DNA of 64,000 nt from Bacteroidales bacterium (GTDB lineage Bacteria > Bacteroidota > Bacteroidia > Bacteroidales > VadinHA17), in the NCBI GenBank assembly GCA_003142255.1, contig PLLO01000011.1:248001-312000 (forward strand), given 5' to 3'. The notes under the pieces were generated by a model. It was not told the origin of the DNA, did no database searches, and was given only the letters and a program-made list of their open reading frames with translations. The position numbers and the translations under genes were made by a program. Of the stretch, positions 54,145 through 62,181 are shown one piece after another (positions within the stretch are counted from its first letter, which is position 1; every line of letters starts with the position of its first letter).

Positions 54145-56298
54145 ATGGACAACGATGCAATAAAAGCGCAGCATAAACTCATTAAGGAATGGGATTATAC
54201 ATGGACTCCACTGAACAAGGGCTATACTGACAAGATCCTTTATATTAATGTTGGTTCAGGGGAAATAAAAGATAAGGATGTACCCGCTCTGATGAAGAAA
54301 AAATTTATCGGGGGAAAGGGATATGGACTGAGACTACTCTGGGACGCCACAAAACCAGATACGAAGTGGAACGATCCTGAAAATGAGATTATTATATCTT
54401 CAGGTCCCATTGGCGGCATAACCCAGTATTCCGGGACGGGTAAATCGCTGGTTGTAACCGTTTCGCCACAGACAGAGTCCGTAATGGACAGCAACGTAGG
54501 AGGTTTTTTCGGGCCATTTCTCAAATTCTCCGGTTTCGATGCCCTTGAGCTGCAGGGAAAAGCTGAAGAAGATGTAATTGTTTTCATTGACGGAATCAAC
54601 CATAACATAAAGATCTTTGAGGCGCCTGCCGAAGCTATCGACAGCCATCTTCTTGCCGAGCAGCTCACTGAGATTTTTTCCGATAATGACAATGAAAAGA
54701 AAAACATAGGTGTGGTTTCAGCAGGCTCTGCTGCCGACCATTCATTGATAGGAATGCTGAACTTCAGTTTTTATGATTCAAAAAGGAAGAAAGTAAGGCT
54801 TAAACAGGCAGGCCGGGGAGGAATAGGTACTGTTTTCCGCAACAAGAAGATCAAGGCTCTCGTGTGTAAGATCCCCGGGGTGAAAGGCAACCTGAATAAT
54901 GTTGTCGACCTTGAGGCAATAATGGAGAGAGGCAAGCGATTTAACCGTGAGATACGCGAGCTCGACGACAAACAATGCCAGATGAGACAGGTAGGTACAG
55001 CACATCTTATGGAGGTAATGAATGACCATGACCTTCTTCCTGTTCATAATTATAAATTCGGAAGCCACCCCAATGCTTATAAAATAGATTCATCGGTCTG
55101 GAAGAGAAACTTTAGACAAAATAATCCCGATGGCTGCTGGATAGGCTGCAATATGTCGTGCAGCAAGGGCATCGACGATTTTGAACTGAAGACCGGCCCA
55201 TACAAGGGACAAAAAGTGATCGTCGACGGACCTGAATATGAGAATGCCGCAGGTCTCGGATCAAACTGCGGGATATTTGATCCTGATTATATCATTGAGA
55301 CCAATTTCTACTGCGATACCTACGGGATATGCACAATAACCTGGAGCACTCTTTCTGCATTTATTATGGAGTGCTTCGAAAACGGCATCCTGAACATGGA
55401 AAGGACAGGCGGGCTTGAGCTGAAATTCGGAAATGCAACTGCCGCACTCGAGATGCTTCACCAGCTGGCAAGGGGAGAAGGCTTCGGCCTTATCGCCGGG
55501 CTGGGAGTGAGGAAAATGAAGCAGATGTTTATTGCCAGCGGCTGGGGCGATGCTGCCTTCCTTAACGATATAGGAATGGAAAACAAGGGCCTTGAGTATT
55601 CCCAGTATATGCCAAAGGAGTCATTGGCCCAGCAGGGTGGTTTTGCCCTTACCAACAAGGGTCCGCAGCACGATGAGGCATGGCTTATTTTTATGGATAT
55701 GATTAATAACCAGATACCCACATTCGAGAACAAAGCTGAGGCATTGCATTATTTCCCGATGTTCAGGACCTGGTTCGGGCTTGTAGGCCTCTGCAAGCTT
55801 CCCTGGAACGATGTCGAGCCTGAGAATAATGCACAGACAGATGAGCCTGCAAAAGTGCCCGAGCATGTCGATAATTATATAACAATATATAAGGCAGTTA
55901 CAGGCCTCGACTTTGATAAGAAAAAACTTATTGAAGATTCGGAGAGAGTATACAACTTCCAAAGGGTCTTTAATCTGAGAAGAGGATTCGGTACTCGGAT
56001 TCATGACAGACAGCCATACCGTGCTGCCGGGCCGGTTACAAAAGAGGAGTATGAGTCAAGGGCAGAAAGGTATGACAAGCAACTTCGTGAAAAGACAGGC
56101 TTGAACACGGAAGGAATGGCAACCGAGGAAAAGATGAAGAAGCTCCGTAAGTACAGGGAAGATCAGTATGAGAGCCTTATCGATGCCGTTTACAAAAGAA
56201 GAGGATGGAATAATAACGGTGTGCCGAAAATTGAATTTCTGCAAAAAATAGGAATGGACCTCCCGGAAGTTATTGAGGTAGTAAAGAATTTTCAGTAG
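54145..56298 (+). CDS. Aldehyde:ferredoxin oxidoreductase-family tungsto/molybdo-enzyme
   Basis: The 717-residue enzyme has the AOR N-terminal domain (GGKGYGLRLLWD, IISSGPIGGITQYSGTGK, VGGFFGPFLKFSG, AGRGGIGTVFRNKKIKA), which holds the bis-pterin cofactor. AOR domains 2 and 3 follow. The cluster ligands are Cys331, Cys335 and Cys339 (CWIGCNMSC) with Cys550 (GLCKLPW). This is Cys-x3-Cys-x3-Cys, not the Cys-x2-Cys-x3-Cys of the Pyrococcus aldehyde enzyme, and the protein is ~110 residues longer than that enzyme. It therefore belongs to a divergent AOR branch whose substrate is not known. The downstream transporter and cofactor genes support tungsten or molybdenum at the active site. No ferredoxin subunit is adjacent. 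Confidence 0.9.
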   Translation: MDNDAIKAQHKLIKEWDYTWTPLNKGYTDKILYINVGSGEIKDKDVPALMKKKFIGGKGYGLRLLWDATKPDTKWNDPENEIIISSGPIGGITQYSGTGKSLVVTVSPQTESVMDSNVGGFFGPFLKFSGFDALELQGKAEEDVIVFIDGINHNIKIFEAPAEAIDSHLLAEQLTEIFSDNDNEKKNIGVVSAGSAADHSLIGMLNFSFYDSKRKKVRLKQAGRGGIGTVFRNKKIKALVCKIPGVKGNLNNVVDLEAIMERGKRFNREIRELDDKQCQMRQVGTAHLMEVMNDHDLLPVHNYKFGSHPNAYKIDSSVWKRNFRQNNPDGCWIGCNMSCSKGIDDFELKTGPYKGQKVIVDGPEYENAAGLGSNCGIFDPDYIIETNFYCDTYGICTITWSTLSAFIMECFENGILNMERTGGLELKFGNATAALEMLHQLARGEGFGLIAGLGVRKMKQMFIASGWGDAAFLNDIGMENKGLEYSQYMPKESLAQQGGFALTNKGPQHDEAWLIFMDMINNQIPTFENKAEALHYFPMFRTWFGLVGLCKLPWNDVEPENNAQTDEPAKVPEHVDNYITIYKAVTGLDFDKKKLIEDSERVYNFQRVFNLRRGFGTRIHDRQPYRAAGPVTKEEYESRAERYDKQLREKTGLNTEGMATEEKMKKLRKYREDQYESLIDAVYKRRGWNNNGVPKIEFLQKIGMDLPEVIEVVKNFQ

Positions 56299-56341
56299 CA
56301 GATCTGATGGCCACAATGATAGCATTTCTCCGTGGTGTGAA

Positions 56342-56373
56342 TATGACCGGTCATAACATGATCAAAATGACCG
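56342..56373. promoter_or_regulatory. Palindromic operator-like array before the oxyanion transporter
   Basis: TATGACCGGTCATA (56342-56355) is a perfect 14-base palindrome. ATGACCG recurs 12 bases later (56367-56373), so three copies of the half-site lie in about 30 bases. The array is 45 bases before the substrate-binding-protein gene. A metal-oxyanion or redox regulator site is plausible. Confidence 0.5.
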
Positions 56374-56417
56374 ATCTTGCTGCGCTTTTTAAAAAAACTT
56401 GGTTTTAAGATTATAAA

Positions 56418-57356
56418 ATGAGGAAAATACTACTTATTCTCGTTGCTGTCACGGTTTTGGCCACAGGATGCAGGAATACCAGACCAAGGGAAATAATAAT
56501 CTTTCATGCAGGCAGCCTTTCGGTTCCATTTAAGGAGCTTGCAACAGAATATGAGAAGCTTAACCCGGGGACAAAAGTTCTTCTTGAACCTGCCGGCAGT
56601 CTGGTATGCGCCCGGAAGATAACTGAGCTGAAAAAACCTTGCGACATTATAGCATCTTCAGATTACTTTGTAATAAATGATCTCCTGATCCCTGATTATA
56701 CAAAATGGAGTATCAGGTTTGCAACCAACGAGATAGTAATTGCATTCCAGGAAAAATCGAAATATGCTTCAGGAATCAGTTCATCAAACTGGGTCGATAT
56801 CATTATGAAGGATGATGTTACCTTTTCAAGATCGGATCCAAATTCCGATCCATGCGGCTACAGGACTCTGCTGACATTCAAGCTTGCTGAAAAATTTTAT
56901 AACAGGTCTGGTCTCGCTGAAAAGCTTGCTTCCAAAAACATGGATTTCATCCGTCCCAAGGAGGTCGACCTCGTTGCACTTGTCGAAGCCAATGCAGTAG
57001 ATTATATGTTTCAGTATAAATCGGTTGCAATACAGCATAATTTGAAATATATTGAATTGCCAAGCGAGATTAACCTGGGCGATTCGGCAATGAACGATAT
57101 ATATAAAACAGTCAGCCAGGATGTTACCGGCAGCACGCCCGGAAGCAAAATGACTGTTACAGGAGAATACATAAACTACAGCCTGACTGTACTGGATAAT
57201 GCTCCGCACAGAAATGATGCCGTAAATTTTGTATCTTTCCTGCTAAGTGATAAGGGAATGGATATCTTCAGAAAAAACGGCCAGCAGCCTATAAGACCTT
57301 GTACTTCCGGACAGCCAGGAATGGTACCCATAAGCCTGAAAAAGTACCTTAATTAA
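56418..57356 (+). CDS. Tungstate/molybdate ABC transporter, substrate-binding lipoprotein (WtpA-like)
   Basis: The 312-residue lipoprotein (lipobox LATGC, Cys ~18) matches the WtpA/ModA cluster: IIIFHAGSLSVPFKELA at the start, DIIASSDYFVINDLL, FSRSDPNSDPCGYRTL (oxyanion-site Asp), and YMFQYKSVAIQHNLKYIEL. The Gly-Ser and Asp-Pro-x2-Asp-Pro-Cys-Gly-Tyr-Arg motifs set it apart from sulfate binders. It captures tungstate or molybdate outside the inner membrane for the permease encoded next (20 bases). Which metal is preferred cannot be told by eye; the AOR gene upstream favours tungsten. Confidence 0.88.
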   Translation: MRKILLILVAVTVLATGCRNTRPREIIIFHAGSLSVPFKELATEYEKLNPGTKVLLEPAGSLVCARKITELKKPCDIIASSDYFVINDLLIPDYTKWSIRFATNEIVIAFQEKSKYASGISSSNWVDIIMKDDVTFSRSDPNSDPCGYRTLLTFKLAEKFYNRSGLAEKLASKNMDFIRPKEVDLVALVEANAVDYMFQYKSVAIQHNLKYIELPSEINLGDSAMNDIYKTVSQDVTGSTPGSKMTVTGEYINYSLTVLDNAPHRNDAVNFVSFLLSDKGMDIFRKNGQQPIRPCTSGQPGMVPISLKKYLN

Positions 57357-57376
57357 GAATATCTCAGTAATTAAAA

Positions 57377-58183
57377 ATGTCGAGGAACAGTCCATTTAAC
57401 TGGATACTTTTGATACTCTCTTCGCTGGTGCTTCTTTTCATACTGGCCCCGCTGGCAGGGATGTTTCTTCATACCGGTGGTTCCGAGCTTCTTGAGACTG
57501 TCAATGATCAGGAAGTAAGAGCGAGCATCTGGCTTACTATCTGGGTAGCATTTGCAGCGACTTTCTTTTTTGCGATCGGTGCAATTCCTCTTGCCTGGCT
57601 CCTCGCAAGAAAGGAATTCCCAATGAAAAATGTTGTTCAGGGAATTATCGATCTGCCTGTAGTCCTTCCGCATACTGCAGCTGGGATTGCTGTACTTGGC
57701 TTCATTTCCCGTGACGGTTTGCTTGGTAAAGCAGCAAATAGTGTAGGTCTTACACTTATTAATAATCCCGGAGGGATTGCCCTGGCAATGGCATTTGTGA
57801 GCATCCCTTTTCTGATCAATGCTGCACGCGATGGTTTTACCGCAGTTCCGGAACGGCTCGAAAAAGCAGCTCTCAGTCTTGGCGCAAGCCGGACCAGGGT
57901 CTTTTTCACTATTTCATTGCCTCTTGCCTGGAGAAGCATCATGACTGGTTTTGTGATGATGTTTGCCCGGGGAATGAGCGAGTTCGGTGCAGTGGTTATC
58001 GTTGCCTACCACCCAATGGTTGCCCCCGTGCTTATTTACGAGAGGTTCAGTTCATTCGGGCTTAAATATGCCCGGCCGGCTGCTGTTCTCTTTATTATTG
58101 TTGCACTTGCCGTGTTCATACTGCTGAGACTGATATCTGTAAGAAAAAAGGAAACACATATTCTTCCTGATGCTGAAGCTTGA
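57377..58183 (+). CDS. Tungstate/molybdate ABC transporter permease (WtpB/ModB-like)
   Basis: The 268-residue membrane protein has about six hydrophobic helices (for example WILLILSSLVLLFILAPLAG and IWLTIWVAFAATFFFAIGAI). The EAA loop that contacts the ATPase is EKAALSLGASRTRVFFTISL. DLPVVLPHTAAGIAVLG and MFARGMSEFGAVVIVAYHP are signatures of molybdate/tungstate permeases. The gene end overlaps the ATPase gene by 14 bases, so the two subunits are coupled. Confidence 0.9.
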   Translation: MSRNSPFNWILLILSSLVLLFILAPLAGMFLHTGGSELLETVNDQEVRASIWLTIWVAFAATFFFAIGAIPLAWLLARKEFPMKNVVQGIIDLPVVLPHTAAGIAVLGFISRDGLLGKAANSVGLTLINNPGGIALAMAFVSIPFLINAARDGFTAVPERLEKAALSLGASRTRVFFTISLPLAWRSIMTGFVMMFARGMSEFGAVVIVAYHPMVAPVLIYERFSSFGLKYARPAAVLFIIVALAVFILLRLISVRKKETHILPDAEA

Positions 58184-59231
58184 AAACATATCAAAAAAGC
58201 TGGGAGACTTTACCCTCTCCGGGATCTCAATGGAGATCAGGGAAGGAGAATATTATGTCCTGCTCGGCAGATCGGGATCAGGAAAAACACAACTACTGGA
58301 ACTGATAGCCGGACTCAATGAGGCGGATTCAGGAAAGATATGGCTCGATGATGAGGATATTACATTCAAAAAGATCCAGGACAGGAATATCGGGCTCGTT
58401 TTCCAGGACTATGCAATCTTCCCAAATCTGATAGTTTTCGGAAATATAGCATATTCGCTTCATTGCAGAAAAACCGATAAGCCGACTGTAAAAAAAGAAG
58501 TTACCAGGATCGCGAAAGAGCTGAATATCAGTCATCTGCTGAACCGTTTTACTCATAATCTCTCAGGAGGCGAGCTCCAGAGAGTAGCCCTGGCCCGAAC
58601 ACTTATAACATCTCCGCGGCTTCTTCTTCTTGATGAACCACTGGCATCAATTGATGCCAGCCTGAAGGATGATATAAAAAGAACATTCAGGCAGCTTAAT
58701 AGAAAAGGCCTGACGATTATACATGTCACTCATGATTACAGTGAAGCTGTGAGTCTCGCAACAAGGATCGGTGTGATCCATAACGGACGGGTAATTCAGG
58801 AAGGTTTGCCTGATGATGTATTTGGAAAACCGGCAAACAGATTTGTTGCAAGATATGCCGGGATAAGGAATTTTTTCAGGGTGAGATTCAGTAAAGAAGG
58901 CCTCTCGTGGAAAGCAGAGAGCGACGGTAAGCTTGCATTTAATCTAACGGAAGGAAGCTACCCTGAGGAGGGACTGATAATAATAAAAAACAGTGCCATC
59001 AGCATTTATAATGCAGAACTGCCACGTGATACTGGAAATTGTTTTAAAGGGGTTGTTAAGGATATATCGCCCTGCGAGCAGGGAATGGAACTCCTGGTAG
59101 AAGCCGGAGAGCTGTTTTATGTCGATGTTCCTATGAATGATTTTAAGAAACTTCAGATAACAGATACTTCAGATGTCTGGATCTCATTTCCTTCTGAAGC
59201 CTGCATTGTGCTGAATGGCGGAAGCGTATGA
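58170..59231 (+). CDS. Tungstate/molybdate ABC transporter ATP-binding protein (WtpC/ModC-like)
   Basis: The 353-residue ATPase has Walker A GRSGSGKTQLLE, the Q-loop VFQDYAIFPNL, the signature LSGGELQRVALART, Walker B LLLLDEPLAS and the H-loop IIHVTHDYSEA. Residues after ~290 resemble the C-terminal TOBE (oxyanion-binding) domain found in ModC/WtpC. TOBE domains let intracellular oxyanion inhibit transport, a likely feedback point. It overlaps the permease gene and precedes moeA by 23 bases, so uptake and cofactor insertion are encoded together. Confidence 0.9.
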   Translation: MLKLENISKKLGDFTLSGISMEIREGEYYVLLGRSGSGKTQLLELIAGLNEADSGKIWLDDEDITFKKIQDRNIGLVFQDYAIFPNLIVFGNIAYSLHCRKTDKPTVKKEVTRIAKELNISHLLNRFTHNLSGGELQRVALARTLITSPRLLLLDEPLASIDASLKDDIKRTFRQLNRKGLTIIHVTHDYSEAVSLATRIGVIHNGRVIQEGLPDDVFGKPANRFVARYAGIRNFFRVRFSKEGLSWKAESDGKLAFNLTEGSYPEEGLIIIKNSAISIYNAELPRDTGNCFKGVVKDISPCEQGMELLVEAGELFYVDVPMNDFKKLQITDTSDVWISFPSEACIVLNGGSV

Positions 59232-59254
59232 ATAAATTACAAAAGATATAATAG

Positions 59255-60436
59255 ATGGAAATGATAACATTTGAACGGGCTTATGAGATTGTGATTAATT
59301 CAGCCTTCAGCACCGGTACAGAAGAAGTTCATTTTACTGATTCATTTAACAGAGTGCTTGCCGGAAAGGTCGTCAGTAATATTGATATGCCTCCTTTCAC
59401 CAAATCGTCGATGGATGGCTATGCATGCAGGAAACAGGATCTTGCAAATGATCTGGAGGTCATTGAGACCATTCCTGCCGGAAAATCTCCTTCAAAGGCA
59501 CTTGTCAGGAATCAGTGCTCCAAAATTATGACCGGAGCCCCTGTTCCTGAAGGAGCCGATTGTGTAATTATGGTCGAGGATACTGAAATTCTTACATCAG
59601 GCAAAATCAGGTTCACCAGGGTATTTACAAAGGAGAATATTGCTGAAAAGGGGCAGGATATAAAAAAAGGCGATACGGTTTTAAATCCCGGGATGAAGAT
59701 CACCCCTCAGGATATCGCTGTTATGGCTGCCGTTGGTCATACAACAGTGACGGTAAGCAGAATGCCAAGGATTGCAGTTATCAGTTCGGGAAGCGAGCTT
59801 GTTGAACCATCAGAGATCCCTGGTATCTCTCAGATCAGAAACAGCAATTCATACCAGTTGATGGCACAGGTTGAAAGAGCAGGAGCAGTTGGCAAGTATT
59901 ACGGAATTGCCACGGACGATGAGAATGTGACTTATGAAATAATAGTAAAGGCGATCTCAGAAAGCGACATCGTACTGGTTACCGGGGGTGTCTCAATGGG
60001 TGATTTTGATTTTGTTCCTGCAGTGCTCGAAAGAGCCGGTGTAAAAATACTTTTTACAAGAGTAGCTGTACAGCCCGGGAAGCCGACGACATTTGGTATC
60101 CACAAGAAGGCAGTGGTCTTTGGCCTTCCTGGTAATCCGGTGTCAACACTCCTGCAGTTTGAACTGCTGGTGAGACCGCTGATCTGCAAAATGATGGGGT
60201 ATGACTGGAAGCCGCTTGAAATTCATCTTCCTCTTAAAGAACGGTTCTCCCGTAATTTTGCCAACAGGATAGCTCTGATTCCTGTAGCCATCACTGCCGA
60301 CCGGCAGGCTCTTCCTGTCGAATTTCATGGTTCTGCACATATTTCTTCAATGTCTGGATCATTCGGTATAGTTTCACTTCCTGTTGGAATAAAATCAATT
60401 GAGAAAGGAGAGATTGTAAGTGTACGACAGATTTAA
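59255..60436 (+). CDS. moeA: Molybdopterin molybdenumtransferase
   Basis: The 393-residue protein inserts the metal into adenylylated molybdopterin. MPPFTKSSMDGYACR is the N-terminal motif, IMTGAPVPEGADCVIMVEDT follows, and domain III has ISSGSELVEPSEIPGISQIR, TGGVSMGDFDFV and GLPGNPVSTLLQFELLVRP. A MoeA dedicated to tungsten is known from archaea; whether this one prefers tungsten cannot be seen. The start of moaA lies 17 bases inside its 3' end, in another frame. Confidence 0.93.
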   Translation: MEMITFERAYEIVINSAFSTGTEEVHFTDSFNRVLAGKVVSNIDMPPFTKSSMDGYACRKQDLANDLEVIETIPAGKSPSKALVRNQCSKIMTGAPVPEGADCVIMVEDTEILTSGKIRFTRVFTKENIAEKGQDIKKGDTVLNPGMKITPQDIAVMAAVGHTTVTVSRMPRIAVISSGSELVEPSEIPGISQIRNSNSYQLMAQVERAGAVGKYYGIATDDENVTYEIIVKAISESDIVLVTGGVSMGDFDFVPAVLERAGVKILFTRVAVQPGKPTTFGIHKKAVVFGLPGNPVSTLLQFELLVRPLICKMMGYDWKPLEIHLPLKERFSRNFANRIALIPVAITADRQALPVEFHGSAHISSMSGSFGIVSLPVGIKSIEKGEIVSVRQI

Positions 60437-61220
60437 CAGGGAAATAAATTACCTGCGCATTTCGGTGACCGACCGATGTAATCTGCGATGCCGGTACTGT
60501 ATGCCTGAAGAGGGTATACACCTCCTGCGGCATGAGGATATCCTTTCTTTTGACGAAATAACGGGATTCACGAAAGTGGCTGTCAGGAATGGCATCACAA
60601 AAGTAAGAATTACGGGTGGTGAACCTCTCGTTAGAAGGGGAATTGCATCCCTGGTAAAAATGATCGCCTCTATTGATGGAATCAAAGACCTCTCAATGAC
60701 GACAAACGGGGTTCTTCTGAAGGAATTTGCTGTCGATCTTAAAGAAGCAGGACTTCATCGCGTAAATATCAGCCTCGACACGGCTGATCCCGCAAGATTT
60801 TCGCATATCACACGGGGCGGGAAAATTAGTGACGTGATGAATGGAATAAATGCAGCAAAAAATGCCGGGCTTCTGCCCGTTAAAATAAATTGTGTAATAC
60901 TTGATTCGCCCGAAGAAGAAGATGCCAGGAGTGTCACTCGATATTGCCTGGATAATAATTTGGAAATAAGGTATATACGCCAGATGGACCTTGTAAGGGG
61001 ACATTTCTCCACAATTGTCGGCGGCACAGGAGGCAATTGTGCGTTATGCAACAGGTTAAGGCTGACATCGGACGGTAAGCTGAAGCCATGCCTTTTCAAT
61101 GATATCTCATTTGATATCAGGGAAATGGGTTATGAGGAAGCAATTAAGAAAGCTGTTGAGCTTAAACCGGAATGCGGATCAAATAACTTATCAGGAGAAT
61201 TTTATAATATAGGAGGCTGA
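60420..61220 (+). CDS. moaA: GTP 3',8-cyclase MoaA, compact form
   Basis: The 266-residue radical-SAM enzyme starts at GTG 60420, overlapping moeA. It has the SAM cluster motif in TDRCNLRCRYCMP, ITGGEPLVRR and ISLDTADPARF. The second cluster is in CALCNRLRLTSDGKLKPC (Cys-x2-Cys-x13-Cys) with the GTP-binding Arg pair, and the C-terminus ends in the catalytic GG tail (NIGG). The segment between the last barrel strand (IRYIRQMD) and that cluster is about 45 residues shorter than in E. coli MoaA. All reactive motifs are kept and the frame is unbroken, so this looks like a real compact variant. It makes the cyclic precursor used by MoaC, the next gene. Confidence 0.88.
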   Translation: MYDRFNREINYLRISVTDRCNLRCRYCMPEEGIHLLRHEDILSFDEITGFTKVAVRNGITKVRITGGEPLVRRGIASLVKMIASIDGIKDLSMTTNGVLLKEFAVDLKEAGLHRVNISLDTADPARFSHITRGGKISDVMNGINAAKNAGLLPVKINCVILDSPEEEDARSVTRYCLDNNLEIRYIRQMDLVRGHFSTIVGGTGGNCALCNRLRLTSDGKLKPCLFNDISFDIREMGYEEAIKKAVELKPECGSNNLSGEFYNIGG

Positions 61221-61225
61221 AAACA

Positions 61226-61672
61226 ATGAAAAAACTAACACATACCGATAATCATGGAAAGGCTGTCATGGTTGATATTGGAGAAAAAATCATCCAGGCA
61301 AGGATAGCAAGGGCTTCGGGTCACATAACCCTTGCCCCGGGAACGATAAGGTTAATCGAAGAAAATCAGCTTAAAAAAGGAGATGTCCTTACAGTGGCCC
61401 AGCTTGCAGGTATCAATGCTGCCAAACAAACATCATCCCTGATCCCGCTATGCCATAACATAGCTATTGAGAGCGTATCCGTCAGGCTGACAGTCGATAA
61501 AACCGGTGTTAAGGCAGAATCCGAAGTGAAATGCACCGGGAAAACCGGAGTGGAGATGGAAGCACTTACCTCTGTCTCAATTGCGCTTCTCACTGTATAC
61601 GATATGTGCAAAGCAGTGGATAAGAATATGATAATAGACTACACTGAACTAATTGAAAAGATAAAGAAATGA
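61226..61672 (+). CDS. moaC: Cyclic pyranopterin monophosphate synthase
   Basis: The 148-residue protein converts the MoaA product to cyclic pyranopterin. KAVMVDIGEK, QTSSLIPLCHNIAIESVSV and TGVEMEALTSVSIALLTVYD, then MCKAVDKNM, are the family motifs with the active-site Lys and His. It follows moaA by 5 bases behind an AGGAGG site and its stop overlaps the mog start (ATGA). Confidence 0.94.
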   Translation: MKKLTHTDNHGKAVMVDIGEKIIQARIARASGHITLAPGTIRLIEENQLKKGDVLTVAQLAGINAAKQTSSLIPLCHNIAIESVSVRLTVDKTGVKAESEVKCTGKTGVEMEALTSVSIALLTVYDMCKAVDKNMIIDYTELIEKIKK

Positions 61673-62181
61673 GTCTGCCTCCAAAATTCGAAGTGCTTGT
61701 CATTACCCTCAGCGACAGGGCTCACAGGGGTGAATATGAAGATTTAAGCGGACCGCTGGTCAAGAAGAGAATTTCAGACTATTTTGAAACAACGGAATGG
61801 AGCTTCAACATAAATATGACATTGATCCCCGATGATTCATCAATGCTTAAGGAGTTGCTGGAAAACGCATCGTCTTTTTATGAAATCATAATAACTACAG
61901 GCGGAACAGGCATAGGTCCGCGTGATATTACAGTTGATACCGTTAAGCCAATGCTTTCAAAGGAGATACCTGGTATTATGGAGATGATCAGGGTGAAATA
62001 CGGGATGGATAAGCCTAATGCCCTGCTTAGCAGAAGCGTGGCAGGAATTATAGGCAAGTCGCTTATCTACACCATTCCGGGTTCTGTGAGGGCTGTGGAT
62101 GAATATATGGATGAAATAGTTAAAACACTTACTCATACCATAATGATGCAGAATGGCATCGATAAACATGGTAATCAGTAG
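61669..62181 (+). CDS. mog: Molybdopterin adenylyltransferase, MoaB/Mog type
   Basis: The 170-residue protein has the MPT-binding motifs VITLSDRAHRGEYEDLSGPL, IITTGGTGIGPRDITVDTVK and YTIPGSVRAVDEYMDEI. It adenylylates molybdopterin so that MoeA can insert the metal. It is coupled to moaC by a 4-base overlap and its end overlaps the convergent Plug gene by 7 bases. MoaD, MoaE and a nucleotide-transferase are not in this cluster and must be elsewhere or be replaced. Confidence 0.92.
   Translation: MSLPPKFEVLVITLSDRAHRGEYEDLSGPLVKKRISDYFETTEWSFNINMTLIPDDSSMLKELLENASSFYEIIITTGGTGIGPRDITVDTVKPMLSKEIPGIMEMIRVKYGMDKPNALLSRSVAGIIGKSLIYTIPGSVRAVDEYMDEIVKTLTHTIMMQNGIDKHGNQ

Noticed and set aside
60420-61220. 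Frameshift or deletion error in moaA
   Set aside because: The frame is continuous, all cluster and GTP motifs are in phase, and the conserved GG tail is at the stop.
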